A stretch of DNA of 64,000 nt from Firmicutes bacterium UBA6806 (GTDB taxonomy: Bacteria; Bacillota; Clostridia; Peptostreptococcales; Acidaminobacteraceae): contig DKFC01000005.1 of assembly GCA_002452745.1 (NCBI GenBank), forward strand, positions 19,247 to 83,246, given 5' to 3'. The position numbers and the translations under genes are program-made. The notes below the pieces were generated by a model. That model worked only from the letters and a program-made list of their open reading frames with translations. It made no database searches and was not told where the DNA came from. Below, in pieces: positions 52,078 through 61,389 of this stretch (position 1 is the first letter of the stretch; every line of letters starts with the position of its first letter).

Positions 52078-53289
52078 ATGTTAAGTTTTTGGAATCGTTT
52101 GAGTTTAGTCAAACGAATCATCATAGGGCTATTTGTTGGGATTGCCCTAGGTGTTGCTGTACCACAATATGCAAAACCACTTGCTATTTTGGGATCGCTA
52201 TTTGTTGGGGCTTTGAAAGCAGTTGCTCCAATTCTGGTTTTCTTCTTAGTTATGTCAGCTATTTCTCAACACAAAAAGGGACATAAATCTGGCATGGAGA
52301 GAATCATAGCACTTTATCTTATTGGCACTTTTTCTGCGGCGCTTACTGCCGTTATTACAAGTTTTTTATTTCCAGTTACGCTTAAACTTGGAAAGAGTAT
52401 TGAAGATATCACTCCACCAAGCGGCGTGGTGGATGTTCTCAAAAATCTATTGATGAACCTCGTGGACAACCCAGTTCACGCACTTTCAACTGCAAATTAT
52501 ATAGGGATACTCGCTTGGGCGCTTCTGCTTGGACTTGCACTCCAAAAGGCCTCTGAACAAACAAAGGTCACGGTTGCAAATTTATCGGATGCCCTTTCTA
52601 CAATTGTGAAGTGGATTATCAGCTTTGCACCAATTGGAATCATGGGTCTCGTGATTGATACGGTGGCAACAAATGGTGCTGAATCACTGTTAGGTTACTG
52701 GAAACTGTTGGTTTTATTGGTTGGAACCATGGCGGCGATTGCATTGATCGTCAATCCGCTTATCGTCTACTTAAATATCAAAAAAAATCCGTACCCACTT
52801 GTTTTAAAATGTCTCAAGGACAGTGGTATTACTGCCTTTTTCACAAGAAGCTCAGCAGCCAATATCCCTGTGAACATGGATCTTTGCGAGAGTCTTGGGT
52901 TGGATCAAGACACATATTCAGTCTCAATTCCACTGGGGGCAACCATCAACATGGCAGGAGCTGCGATTACGATTTCTATTTTAACACTGGCAGCAGTGAA
53001 TACACTTGGTATTTCTGTTGATATGGGGACTGCTTTTATTCTGAGCCTCTTGTCCGCTGTAAGTGCTTGTGGCGCTTCTGGTGTGGCTGGCGGTTCTCTA
53101 CTTCTGATTCCCTTGGCTTGTAGCCTCTTTGGCATTCCAAATGACATTGCCATGCAAGTCGTTGGTGTTGGTTTTATTGTAGGCGTTATTCAGGATTCAT
53201 GTGAAACTGCGTTGAATTCATCAACTGATGTTTTATTCACAGCGACTGCTGAATTTGCACAGTGGCGAAGAGAGGGAAAATCCTTTTAA
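52078..53289 (+). CDS. sstT: Serine/threonine:sodium symporter SstT-like
   Basis: 403 residues of the dicarboxylate/amino acid:cation symporter family with eight membrane helices and two re-entrant loops. Landmarks are AFFTRSSAANIPVNMDLC (serine-rich loop, in SstT form), SVSIPLGATINMAGAAITI, and GVGFIVGVIQDSCETALNSSTD, the substrate and sodium site. The short length and lack of a DxxRT-type glutamate signature favour SstT over glutamate carriers. GGAGG precedes the ATG. A small CMD-like gene follows after 125 bases. Confidence 0.9.
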   Translation: MLSFWNRLSLVKRIIIGLFVGIALGVAVPQYAKPLAILGSLFVGALKAVAPILVFFLVMSAISQHKKGHKSGMERIIALYLIGTFSAALTAVITSFLFPVTLKLGKSIEDITPPSGVVDVLKNLLMNLVDNPVHALSTANYIGILAWALLLGLALQKASEQTKVTVANLSDALSTIVKWIISFAPIGIMGLVIDTVATNGAESLLGYWKLLVLLVGTMAAIALIVNPLIVYLNIKKNPYPLVLKCLKDSGITAFFTRSSAANIPVNMDLCESLGLDQDTYSVSIPLGATINMAGAAITISILTLAAVNTLGISVDMGTAFILSLLSAVSACGASGVAGGSLLLIPLACSLFGIPNDIAMQVVGVGFIVGVIQDSCETALNSSTDVLFTATAEFAQWRREGKSF

Positions 53290-53414
53290 GATGATTTAGT
53301 ATCCTATGTTACCGATAATCGTTTTCAATTAGAGTATGATGTTCATAGAATAAAGAACTGAAATCGAATTTTGATTGACGATGCGACCTTGAGTCGACGG
53401 GAAAGGAGAATAAC

Positions 53415-53783
53415 ATGAAAGCATCAGATAAGGATAGATTTAAAGCAGAAATTGGCTGGATTCCACCGGGAGTAAAACTTTCAGAGTGTTTTGGTGAAGC
53501 GTTTCAAGAGCGCCTTTCAGATTATCATCATGAAATATGGGGGGCATCGGAAATGCCTTTAAAATACAGATACCTTATGGCTCTTGCAACTGCCATTGCC
53601 ACAAATCATGATAAACGCATGGTGCTCGAAATGCGAAAAGCAATTAATGCAGGTGCAACCAAAGGTGAGATTATTGACACACTCAAACAGCAAGTTTGGA
53701 TGTTTGGCTCACCTACCCTTGTTTCAATAGCACCCCTTATTGAGATGCTCAACAAGAGTTTTGATGAATTGAGCAATAAGTAG
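53415..53783 (+). CDS. Carboxymuconolactone-decarboxylase-like protein lacking CxxC
   Basis: 122 residues with the CMD/AhpD helical pattern: LPLKYRYLMALATAIA-like region and EMRKAINAGATKGEIIDTLKQ. The redox CxxC and following His of AhpD proteins are replaced (ATNHDKRMVL), so it should not be a peroxidase reductant. Family members without the cysteines include decarboxylase-like and uncharacterised proteins. AAAGGAG precedes the ATG and a strong terminator follows. It may be a stand-alone gene or follow sstT. Confidence 0.8.
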   Translation: MKASDKDRFKAEIGWIPPGVKLSECFGEAFQERLSDYHHEIWGASEMPLKYRYLMALATAIATNHDKRMVLEMRKAINAGATKGEIIDTLKQQVWMFGSPTLVSIAPLIEMLNKSFDELSNK

Positions 53784-53799
53784 ATCAAAGTATAACTGT

Positions 53800-53850
53800 A
53801 AAAGCCCTTATGTGGTCTTGTAAAATTGACTGCATAAGGGCTTTTCATCT
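53800..53850 (+). terminator. Terminator after the CMD-like gene
   Basis: Perfect 13-base arms AAAAGCCCTTATG at 53800-53812 and complement at 53833-53845, with T-rich flanks on both strands; it also serves the convergent minus-strand unit. Confidence 0.85.
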
Positions 53851-53902
53851 TTTATTGAAACAAACTGTGGATTCCTCAGAGATGGTATGAAGATAGGAAA
53901 TC

Positions 53903-54409
53903 CTATGGGGTCTCTTTAAGCGACAGCGTTTCGTTTTGGATGCGCCAACCAGCATCACCGTCCCTTACAAAGACAACCTGATTGTCCTCCAAGGCAAAAG
54001 GGACATCGTCTGCTGAAAATTCAACAACATAATAGATAATGCATCTGTGTCCTTCTAAGTCGATAGTGGACGATTTTACGGTGATGTCACTGATTGAGAG
54101 CTTTTGTCCTTGATGCTTGGATGGAAATGCTGAATAGAGCGTTATCAGTCTATTTGAGTAAAACTGCATAAATCCCTCTTCTGTGAAAAACACCTTAAAG
54201 TCGTCTAACTTTTGACTCACGATTTCCATGTCACCACTTGCGAGGCTTTCCACTACTTTTGTCGAGGTGGAGGTTTCAAATAGAAGTTCTTTATAATCGC
54301 TGAGTTTATAGAGAACAAGCATTCTCTCAAAACTCTCATAATAGATGGCGACTATAATGATAACACCAAGTAGCATAGCGGTTAACGTGATTAATAATTT
54401 TCGCTTCAT
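53903..54409 (-). CDS. Membrane-anchored hypothetical protein
   Basis: 168 residues from the ATG at 54407-54409 behind GAGGAGG. One N-terminal membrane segment (about 5-25, ITLTAMLLGVIIIVAIYY) and an extracytoplasmic domain of alternating strands with KLSISDITVKSSTIDLEGHRC and DAGWRIQNETLSL, an NTF2- or SnoaL-like pattern. I recognise no named family. It follows the XRE-type gene by 16 bases and is very likely made from the same transcript, a regulator plus membrane-anchored partner arrangement. Confidence 0.65.
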   Translation of the reverse strand: MKRKLLITLTAMLLGVIIIVAIYYESFERMLVLYKLSDYKELLFETSTSTKVVESLASGDMEIVSQKLDDFKVFFTEEGFMQFYSNRLITLYSAFPSKHQGQKLSISDITVKSSTIDLEGHRCIIYYVVEFSADDVPFALEDNQVVFVRDGDAGWRIQNETLSLKETP

Positions 54410-54425
54410 GTGACCTCCTCTACGG

Positions 54426-55451
54426 TTACAAGGTTCGAATGTACTCATATACGGCATTGTCTTCACGGGAATCCAGATGATAAAATCTGCCATTGTGAGA
54501 ATACTGGTTTAAGTACCTCAAAAGACGTTCTACTTTATTTTTAGGCAAAATAGCTCCCAAATAATTTTCGCTCTCTCTTCTAAAGATGTCCCGATTGATT
54601 CGAATCATCTGAAAGGACTTCTCCGCAACGGATTGAATCATGGCATCCTCCAGTTCGAGTTTGCCAGCGATTTCTATGAAATCTGCATAGCTCACCTGAT
54701 AGTCTTTAAGCCCCATTTTCAAGTAATTTAATAGTTCATTGCCCTTTTTATTTCGACTTGAAATATCAATTTTTTTAGAGCTGATGACAACTTTTTGAAC
54801 ACAGGGCAGTTTATCACTGTCTGAAGTATTGGTAATGAGTAATGCCAATCCGCCAATATAGTTTGTATTTATGTTCAGATTTTTAAAGACCAGTGTTATG
54901 AATTCACCTGTCTTAGGTTCTTTAAGTGAAATCTGGGCATTGTTGTTGACTTTTGAAATCTCCAGTTCACCCATAAAAGCCTTTGCCGTTCCATTTAACT
55001 CCAATAGGCATTCGATTTCATTTGGTTTGCGTCTTATAGTGAGAACGCCTGGTTGAATTCGATTGTCATCTTTGATGATCTTAGCCTTTTCCACCGCCGC
55101 AATATCGTATTTTTCATTGACAATATAATAGAGGTTGTAGGGTGAAAGTTTTAGATACTTCTCATAGACTGTATTGTCAGAAGGATAGACACTATCTGCG
55201 CTCAGTTTGTTGACACTAGGCAAAATATCACTGCTAAGCGGCTTAGTAGAAAAGGCATCTACGGATGTCTCTGTAAGGTCGCATAGTTGCTTGACAGCAT
55301 AAAGCGGAATGCTGGTCTTTCCCTTTTCGTAAGAGGACAATGTGGATTGCGTGATGCCCAGAAGGTCACTTACATGAATCTGAGTGCCAAGTTTTGTCCT
55401 GAGATATTTAAAGTTTAAAGCACACAGAGCTGTAAAGTCATATTCATTCAT
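54426..55451 (-). CDS. XRE-type DNA-binding protein with large uncharacterised C-terminus
   Basis: 341 residues from the ATG at 55449-55451, five bases after AAGGAG. Residues about 10-65 form a helix-turn-helix of the Cro/C1 type (IHVSDLLGITQSTLSSYEKGKTSIP in part). The remaining 270 residues are soluble and unfamiliar: a beta-rich middle (VLTIRRKPNEIECLLELNG) and a helical end (YLNQYSHNGRFYHLDSRED). It could sense a ligand or the membrane protein encoded next. A terminated intergenic stretch separates it from the MATE gene. Confidence 0.75.
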   Translation of the reverse strand: MNEYDFTALCALNFKYLRTKLGTQIHVSDLLGITQSTLSSYEKGKTSIPLYAVKQLCDLTETSVDAFSTKPLSSDILPSVNKLSADSVYPSDNTVYEKYLKLSPYNLYYIVNEKYDIAAVEKAKIIKDDNRIQPGVLTIRRKPNEIECLLELNGTAKAFMGELEISKVNNNAQISLKEPKTGEFITLVFKNLNINTNYIGGLALLITNTSDSDKLPCVQKVVISSKKIDISSRNKKGNELLNYLKMGLKDYQVSYADFIEIAGKLELEDAMIQSVAEKSFQMIRINRDIFRRESENYLGAILPKNKVERLLRYLNQYSHNGRFYHLDSREDNAVYEYIRTL

Positions 55452-55639
55452 GGGGTCTCCTTCAAAGATCAAACTGTAATTATATAAAAAACCGATATTT
55501 TTATTTAATCTTACGATAATTTATACATAAATTCAATATCGAAAATCTGTCATGGTTTACAACTGCATAGCTGTGTTAAACTTAATATGTAAAGTGAAAT
55601 ACTTCCTCCCCGCTATTCCATAGATTGAATTTGAAAAAT

Positions 55640-55686
55640 AAAAATCACCTGTAGCTGATTCATTCAGATGCTTACAGGTGATTTTT
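55640..55686 (-). terminator. Terminator after the MATE gene
   Basis: Perfect 14-base arms AAAAATCACCTGTA at 55640-55653 and complement at 55673-55686, an inner CTGA/TCAG hairpin, and T-rich flanks. About 50 bases past the stop on the minus strand; the remaining 55452-55639 stretch shows no gene. Confidence 0.85.
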
Positions 55687-55736
55687 ATGTTGTGGATATG
55701 GTAATGTCAAATTGGTCGTTTGACTGTAAAATCATT

Positions 55737-57062
55737 TTATTCTAAAGCAGGTTTATAATAGTTTAAATATTTTATCTGACCGTAAATGCACATACATATC
55801 CAGCCACAGGCCACCCCAATTACAATTGATAGAATACCATATCTCGAAAGCAGTGTGTAAGCAACTGAAATTCGAATGGGAATTTGAATAAAAGTTGCCC
55901 AAAGTGTAATCTGCATTCTGCCGACACCTCTAAAGAAACCTTGGTACGCATTGCAAAGTGCTGGGAGTAAATAGAATACGGAAATAGCCCTTAAGTATTT
56001 GACCCCAAGCGCAATTGAACTCATCTCTGTTTGAGGGAGAAAACACTTTATGAGGAAAGGTGCATAAAGATAAATCATCACAGATATCACAAGACAGTAG
56101 ACAAGTCCCATGACAACAGCACTTTGCATGCCGCTTCTCACCCGCGCCCATAGTCCTGCCCCGTTATTTTGAGCGGTAAAAGTCGTAAGCGCCAATGCGA
56201 TGCTATTTGTAGGCGATAAGATAAAGCCTTCTATTCGAGTCACAGCGCTGTAAGCGGCCACAGCATTTACGCCGAGTGAATTAACTGCTCCCTGCAAAAT
56301 TAAAACGCCAACATATAAGAACGTCTGTTGAAAAGCCGTTACAGAGCTATAGGTGATTACTTTTTTTAGGAGGGTTTGATTGATTTTTAGAGCGGTTAAC
56401 CTCAATTTTAATTCTGGTATTTTGACGTTAATATAGAGCAGACAAAGTCCTGCTGAAACGGCTTGTGAGATGACAGTCCCCCACGCTGCTCCTGTGACGC
56501 CTAGACCATAACCTCTAACCAATAACAGCGTTAGAACTATGTTGACGATAGAGGCTATGAAGAGGAAAGCCAAAGATGATACAGAGTTCCCAATAGCTCT
56601 CAAAGAGGATGACAGCATGTTGTATAAAAAAGAAAAAATCAAGCCTATAATGACGATGTGTAGATATTGTACACTTTGATTTAAAATGTCATCTGGTGTT
56701 TGCATGAGCTTTAAAATGGGGTTGATTGCCAGCAGCCCTAACGCTGTTAAAAAGACCGTAAAAATGGTCCCGCTAAAGATGGCTGTAGCCTCTGTTTCTT
56801 TAACCTGTTCATATTTTTTTGCACCATAGAATTCTGATATCAAAATAGAAGCGCCCATTGTCAAGCCAATCATCAAAAAAATAAAAATGTTTAAAAAAGG
56901 GGTTGCCGCACCTATTGCTGCAAGAGCTGTTTTACCAGCAAATCGCCCAATAATGATGGCATCCGCTGTAAAATAAAGCTGTTGAAGGATATTCCCAACT
57001 AAAAGCGGCAGCATAAACTGCATTAATTTCTTTCCCACGTGTCCCTCTGTCATCTGTTTCAT
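55737..57062 (-). CDS. MATE family efflux transporter
   Basis: 441 residues with twelve membrane segments in two related halves. It starts MKQMTEGHVGKKLMQFMLPLLVGNILQQLY and has IIGRFAGKTALAAIGAATPF, the usual first-half core, and ILQGAVNSLGVNAVAAYSAVTRIEGF in the second half. MATE pumps export drugs or metabolites using sodium or protons. The ATG at 57060-57062 has GAGGGTGG upstream; a start eight codons earlier has none. It is divergent from the RpiR-type gene, which may regulate it. Confidence 0.92.
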   Translation of the reverse strand: MKQMTEGHVGKKLMQFMLPLLVGNILQQLYFTADAIIIGRFAGKTALAAIGAATPFLNIFIFLMIGLTMGASILISEFYGAKKYEQVKETEATAIFSGTIFTVFLTALGLLAINPILKLMQTPDDILNQSVQYLHIVIIGLIFSFLYNMLSSSLRAIGNSVSSLAFLFIASIVNIVLTLLLVRGYGLGVTGAAWGTVISQAVSAGLCLLYINVKIPELKLRLTALKINQTLLKKVITYSSVTAFQQTFLYVGVLILQGAVNSLGVNAVAAYSAVTRIEGFILSPTNSIALALTTFTAQNNGAGLWARVRSGMQSAVVMGLVYCLVISVMIYLYAPFLIKCFLPQTEMSSIALGVKYLRAISVFYLLPALCNAYQGFFRGVGRMQITLWATFIQIPIRISVAYTLLSRYGILSIVIGVACGWICMCIYGQIKYLNYYKPALE

Positions 57063-57116
57063 AATTTTTATCCACCCTCTTGACATTTTATTAGATTTGA
57101 AAAGTCGAAATGATTA

Positions 57117-57145
57117 TTGAAAATCATTTTTAATACTGTTAGACT
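57117..57145 (+). promoter_or_regulatory. Promoter of the RpiR-type gene
   Basis: TTGAAA (57117-57122) and TAGACT (57140-57145) with a 17-base spacer. ATGATT/AATCAT half-sites flank the -35 region, a possible operator between the divergent genes. Confidence 0.5.
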
Positions 57146-57202
57146 TTAGGTAATCATAATACGCATGAAGCGGATTTGTGTCAAGCTATTTGGAGGGAAA
57201 AT

Positions 57203-58048
57203 ATGGACAAAAAAATAGAAATGAATATAGGGGAAAACAAATTCACAAAAAAGGAAAAAATCATCTTGGATTATATTCTTAAAAACAAGAAAAAAGCATG
57301 CTACATGACTTCAAATGAAATCGCAGATGAATTAAAAATAAGTGCATCATCTGTCGTTAGGATTTCAAAAAAACTTGGATTTGATACGTATACAGCATTG
57401 AGAAAGGCGCTTCAAATAGAAGAACACAATGAGACGCCTGTAGCGGAAATTCCCTATAAAAAAATCAGTCGATATAAAGCATTTTCAGATGCGGAACTCA
57501 TTAATGCATTTAGACATATCGTCGTCAGCAATCTTCAAAATAGCATGTCTACAGAAAACGCTAAACAATTGGTACGGGCAGCCAACCTCATCACAAAGGC
57601 GAGAAAGGTCTATATTGTAGGTCATAGAGCTTGTAGTGGATTTGCTTCTTCATTAAGTGTGATGCTTTCCTGTATTCGTAGTGACATTATGTATATTGGT
57701 GAGCATCAGCCACTGATTGATAGATTAATAGACATAGGTGAAGCTGATTGCCTCCTAGCAATTTCATTTAGCCGATATTCTAAACATACTGTGTTGGCAA
57801 CAGAAATTGCAAGGGATTCAGGTGCTGATATCATCGCCATGACCGATAGCTTCACCTCCCCCATTGCCGTTGATGCAAAAGCTGTTATTATTAACGATGT
57901 TGAAAATATGAGTTTTTATAATTCATATGTGAGTTTTGTCATGAGTATGGAGACGCTGGTTGCCCTAGTGAGCAAGCGAAATGAGGTTCTAAATGAAATT
58001 AGATTAGAAAAAATGGAAAAATATTTGGAGAAGACGGGGCAGTATTGA
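57203..58048 (+). CDS. MurR/RpiR family transcriptional regulator
   Basis: 281 residues from the ATG at 57203, behind GGAGGG. N-terminal HTH_6 (about 12-85: FTKKEKIILDYILKN, then TSNEIADELKISASSVVRISKKLG) and a C-terminal SIS sugar-isomerase domain (about 120-250) with VYIVGHRACSGFASSLSVML and IAISFSRYSKHTVLATEIARDSGA-type pattern. SIS domains bind phosphosugars. No sugar genes are nearby; the divergent MATE pump is the closest candidate target. Confidence 0.92.
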   Translation: MDKKIEMNIGENKFTKKEKIILDYILKNKKKACYMTSNEIADELKISASSVVRISKKLGFDTYTALRKALQIEEHNETPVAEIPYKKISRYKAFSDAELINAFRHIVVSNLQNSMSTENAKQLVRAANLITKARKVYIVGHRACSGFASSLSVMLSCIRSDIMYIGEHQPLIDRLIDIGEADCLLAISFSRYSKHTVLATEIARDSGADIIAMTDSFTSPIAVDAKAVIINDVENMSFYNSYVSFVMSMETLVALVSKRNEVLNEIRLEKMEKYLEKTGQY

Positions 58049-58173
58049 ATTTGGAAAGACAAAGGCTATCCTATCAAGTGTGGCAAGAGAATAGGTTTAT
58101 TTGGTATACCACTTATTTGATGTTTCAAGAGTTCTGGATCTCAGTTGATAGACATAAGCAGGCTTATGAGATG

Positions 58174-58467
58174 CTAAAAACTTTTCCTTATATTAATCCA
58201 TATAAGTCCCCAAAATAGCGATATGCCAATAAATATAAAGAAAATAACTTCAATAATAAATCGTGTATTTAAGTCAACAACAGAACTATGAAGCATTGCT
58301 AACAATGCTATGGTTAGTATTAAAAAACTTAACACGATCCTTAATTTCTTTTTAGCAAAAAAATATTTCTCCACGTACTTGTATCTTTTTTCAAGATGAT
58401 AACTTAAAGAAAAGCTATTCCATATTATCAAGATCATGCATCCTATTCTTATAAAATTGATTTTCAT
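58174..58467 (-). CDS. Small membrane protein
   Basis: 97 residues with three hydrophobic segments (about 5-22, 45-62 and 70-92) and basic connecting loops (KRYKYVEKYFFAKKKLR). AAAGGA lies about ten bases before the ATG, a marginal distance. I recognise no family. The surrounding 58049-58173 and 58468-58652 stretches are AT-rich without further genes; an ATGTAAT/ATTACAT inverted repeat is present near 58570-58590. Confidence 0.45.
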   Translation of the reverse strand: MKINFIRIGCMILIIWNSFSLSYHLEKRYKYVEKYFFAKKKLRIVLSFLILTIALLAMLHSSVVDLNTRFIIEVIFFIFIGISLFWGLIWINIRKSF

Positions 58468-58652
58468 AACGACAATATCCTTTTGTTTTTCGTTTTATCA
58501 TAGTGTACTGCTGTTAGCGAACGTACACTTTTTACCTTTAGGTGAAAAGTCATAGTCTTTGTTACGCAAAATGTAATATCATCATTACATAAGTGGTAAT
58601 TAAATGCAAGGTTTATTGTTAACAGCCTTATTCAAAATAGGTCATATAAGAT

Positions 58653-58682
58653 CAAAAAAAAGACCCTTAAAAAAGGATCTCT
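58653..58682 (-). terminator. Terminator after buk
   Basis: Minus-strand arms AGATCCTT (58673-58680) and AAGGGTCT (58661-58668) with one G-U pair, followed by eight T, ten bases past the buk stop. Confidence 0.8.
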
Positions 58683-58692
58683 TATCTGATTA

Positions 58693-59760
58693 TTATTCAC
58701 TAAAAGTACGTGCTGTCTCTTCTCCATTCAAGATACGCAGGACGCCATTAGTGAGCGATTGCATTTCGTTTTCACCCGGTAAGACCACGACATCTGCTAT
58801 GAAGCTCACTCGGTCTGTTATCCACTTGACGAGCATTTTAGAATAAGCGATTCCGCCTGTGAGGACGATGAAATCTACATTTCCATATACGACAGTGGCT
58901 AGGTCACCTATTCCCTTTGCGACTTGATAGGCCATGGCGCTGTAGACCAGCTCGGCTTCTTCATTGCCCTCCCCGATCATTTTTTCAACTGCTCTGGCGT
59001 CATGTGTGTTTAGGTAGGCCTTCAAACCACCATTTCCCCTTAGCTTTTTATGCATGGTACGGCGATCATATTGACCTGAATAACAGGCATCTATAAGCGC
59101 TTTACAAGGGACACGCCCTGAACGTTCAGGTGAAAAAGGACCTTCATCGTCTGACATGATGTCAATCATTTGACCCTTGGAATGGACGCTTAGCGATATC
59201 CCGCCGCCAAGATGAGCGACGATGCAATTGACGTCATAATAGCTCTGATTTCTTTCCTTTGCAGCCTTCATTGCCATGGCTCTGGAATTAAGAGCATGGA
59301 CGGTGCTTGTTCTCGGGATATCCGGCATGCCAGATATCCTTGCGATGTCCGCCAGCTCATCTACACGGACCGAATCGTATATATATGCCTTCTTGCCGAT
59401 GCCTTTAGCAATTTCATAAGCGATGACGCCGCCTAAATTGGAGGCATGCTCTGCGGATGGTCGATGTAGCAGGACATCCACCATGGCATTATTGACTTCA
59501 TAAGCGCCGGATTTAACAGGCGGAAGCATACCGCCACGACCCACCACTGCATCCAGTGAGTTGATTGAATAACCCTTGTCCTCAAGTGTTTTGACAATGA
59601 TCTCTTTTCTCATTTGATATTGATCTGCGATGGAATGAAATTTATCCAGTTCTACCGGATCATGGTCAATGGTCTCAGTGAAAAGTTCGAGATCGCCTTC
59701 ATATAATGAGATCTTAGTTGAAGTTGATCCAGGATTTATTGCAAATATTAAAAAGCTCAT
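58693..59760 (-). CDS. buk: Butyrate (branched-chain fatty acid) kinase
   Basis: Converts butyryl- or branched acyl-phosphate and ADP to the acid and ATP. I start it at the ATG at 59758-59760 (AGGT upstream), giving 355 residues, the family norm; the frame is open 28 codons further but without ribosome site. Acetokinase-family landmarks: FAINPGSTSTKISLY, GRGGMLPPVKSG, NCIVAHLGGGISLSVHSKG, and VDFIVLTGGIAYS. A 138-base gap separates it from ptb. Last gene of the oxidoreductase operon. Confidence 0.92.
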   Translation of the reverse strand: MSFLIFAINPGSTSTKISLYEGDLELFTETIDHDPVELDKFHSIADQYQMRKEIIVKTLEDKGYSINSLDAVVGRGGMLPPVKSGAYEVNNAMVDVLLHRPSAEHASNLGGVIAYEIAKGIGKKAYIYDSVRVDELADIARISGMPDIPRTSTVHALNSRAMAMKAAKERNQSYYDVNCIVAHLGGGISLSVHSKGQMIDIMSDDEGPFSPERSGRVPCKALIDACYSGQYDRRTMHKKLRGNGGLKAYLNTHDARAVEKMIGEGNEEAELVYSAMAYQVAKGIGDLATVVYGNVDFIVLTGGIAYSKMLVKWITDRVSFIADVVVLPGENEMQSLTNGVLRILNGEETARTFSE

Positions 59761-59898
59761 CGATTTACCTGATGCATCACTTGCGGATTGCATCATCCCT
59801 TCTATAGTTTTTATCCTATCTTTTAGTTCGTACTCAGTCTTCATTTGGTACTTAATTTCAAATTTCAGTATCTATCAGATTCCTTAATTTGTATCAGC

Positions 59899-60810
59899 TT
59901 ATTGCTGATTTGAAGCAAATGCGGAAAGTGCCATGGAAAGATATTTCTCTTCTGTAGATGCCCCACGTGATGTGATGACGATGGGAACCTTGGCGCCGAC
60001 GACGATACCCGCCATTTTAGCGCCTGCCGAATAGACCAATGCCTTCGAGAGGATATTGCCTGCAGTGATGTTCGGTACAATTAAAATGTCTGCCTCACCG
60101 CATACTTCACTGGAAAAGCCTTTAATAGCAGCAGATTCCTTGCTCATGGTCAAGTCGTAGGAGATGGGTCCCTCCACGATACAATTTTCTATTTCACCCG
60201 TCAAAGACATCGCCTTTAGTTCAGCTGCATCAACGGATTCCGGCATTTTAGGATTTACAGTCTCCACAGCTGCCAAAACAGCTACCTTTGGCTTTTCATA
60301 GCCCAGTCTCAGATAGGTGTTGACGGCATTGGTGAGGATTTGCTTCTTTTCATTCAAGTCCGGATACATCATCATCCCGCCATCCGTAATACAGAGCAGC
60401 TTATGGTAGCTTGGAACCTCATGCAGAGCGACGATGCTCATGACGCTTCCGTCACGAAGTCCCGTCTCTTTATTGACCACTGCCCTCAGCATATCTGATG
60501 TATTGAGCTTGCCCTTCATTAAAAAATCAGCCTTGCCCTCGCGTATCATCTTTACACCAAGTTCTGCAGAAGCCTGATCTGAATCCGTCTCAAATATACC
60601 GGCTTCATCAAACGTACAGTTCATGTTATTTAAAATAGTGAGGATCTTTTCTTTATTTCCAATTAATATCGGCTGGACAATTTTATCTTCAACAGCTTTG
60701 AACACCGCTTCAAGCGTATGTTCGTCATGTGCTGCTACAACTGCGACGCGTTTTATGGTGGCGCAGGCTTGTACTTTACTGACCAATCCTTCAAATGATT
60801 GAATAACCAT
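59899..60810 (-). CDS. ptb: Phosphate butyryltransferase
   Basis: Exchanges CoA of butyryl- or branched acyl-CoA for phosphate. 303 residues with RVAVVAAHDEHTLEAVFKA near the N-terminus, ADFLMKGKLNTSDMLRAVVN, LLCITDGGMMMYPDL and DILIVPNITAGNILSKALVY, all typical of Ptb rather than acetyl-type Pta. AAAGGAG precedes the ATG, 17 bases after the gamma subunit stop. With buk it makes ATP from the acyl-CoA produced by the upstream oxidoreductase. Confidence 0.94.
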   Translation of the reverse strand: MVIQSFEGLVSKVQACATIKRVAVVAAHDEHTLEAVFKAVEDKIVQPILIGNKEKILTILNNMNCTFDEAGIFETDSDQASAELGVKMIREGKADFLMKGKLNTSDMLRAVVNKETGLRDGSVMSIVALHEVPSYHKLLCITDGGMMMYPDLNEKKQILTNAVNTYLRLGYEKPKVAVLAAVETVNPKMPESVDAAELKAMSLTGEIENCIVEGPISYDLTMSKESAAIKGFSSEVCGEADILIVPNITAGNILSKALVYSAGAKMAGIVVGAKVPIVITSRGASTEEKYLSMALSAFASNQQ

Positions 60811-60827
60811 GTGTTATGCTCCTTTGA

Positions 60828-61379
60828 CTAGTTCTTTTTTTGTGAACTTCCGATCTCTAACCCCTTGTCAAATGCTTGCCTATTTAGACCTAGCAAGGAC
60901 GCTTTGCTGGCAAGCTTCTTCTCTATAGTGTGCCATACGATTTCGGGCTTCACAACCCCTGTATACCCAATATAAACACCAAGCATGATGATGTTAAGGA
61001 CCTTAGCATTGCCCATTTCAAGTGCCATTTCTGTAGCCGGTACCTTTACCAGTGAAATATCATCTCTTCCCACATTTTCACTTACGATAGAGCTGTTGAT
61101 GAAGAGGGTTCCACCTGGCTTTAACTGATTCAGGAATTTATCAAGTGAAGGACCATTCATGACGATAAGATCATCCATAACATCCATTAAAGGGGCGCCG
61201 ATGAAGTCATCTGATATGACTACGAAGCAGTTTGCCGTACCGCCGCGTTGCTCAGCACCATAGGATGGGAAGAATGTAACGTTTTTGTCTGTTGAATCAC
61301 AGGTTGCCTGAGCCAGAAATTTTCCCAGTGTCATGACCCCTTGTCCGCCGAATCCGGCAACGCATAAATTTGTTTCCAT
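60828..61379 (-). CDS. 2-oxoacid:ferredoxin oxidoreductase gamma subunit
   Basis: 183 residues from the ATG at 61377-61379, six bases after AGGAGG. CVAGFGGQGVMTLGKFLAQA is the gamma-domain signature; FFPSYGAEQRGGTANCFVVIS and LIVMNGPSLDKFL follow as in Kor/Vor gamma proteins. It forms part of the CoA-binding and subunit interface region. Next gene is ptb. Confidence 0.92.
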   Translation of the reverse strand: METNLCVAGFGGQGVMTLGKFLAQATCDSTDKNVTFFPSYGAEQRGGTANCFVVISDDFIGAPLMDVMDDLIVMNGPSLDKFLNQLKPGGTLFINSSIVSENVGRDDISLVKVPATEMALEMGNAKVLNIIMLGVYIGYTGVVKPEIVWHTIEKKLASKASLLGLNRQAFDKGLEIGSSQKKN

Positions 61380-61389
61380 ATTTGACCTC

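Noticed and set aside
58570..58590. ATGTAAT/ATTACAT inverted repeat as an operator
   Set aside because: It is short, in AT-rich DNA, and no promoter or target gene can be tied to it with confidence.
59281..59340. GGATATC/GATATCC repeat around GGCATGCC inside buk
   Set aside because: It encodes a conserved protein stretch, and the palindrome is short enough to occur by chance.
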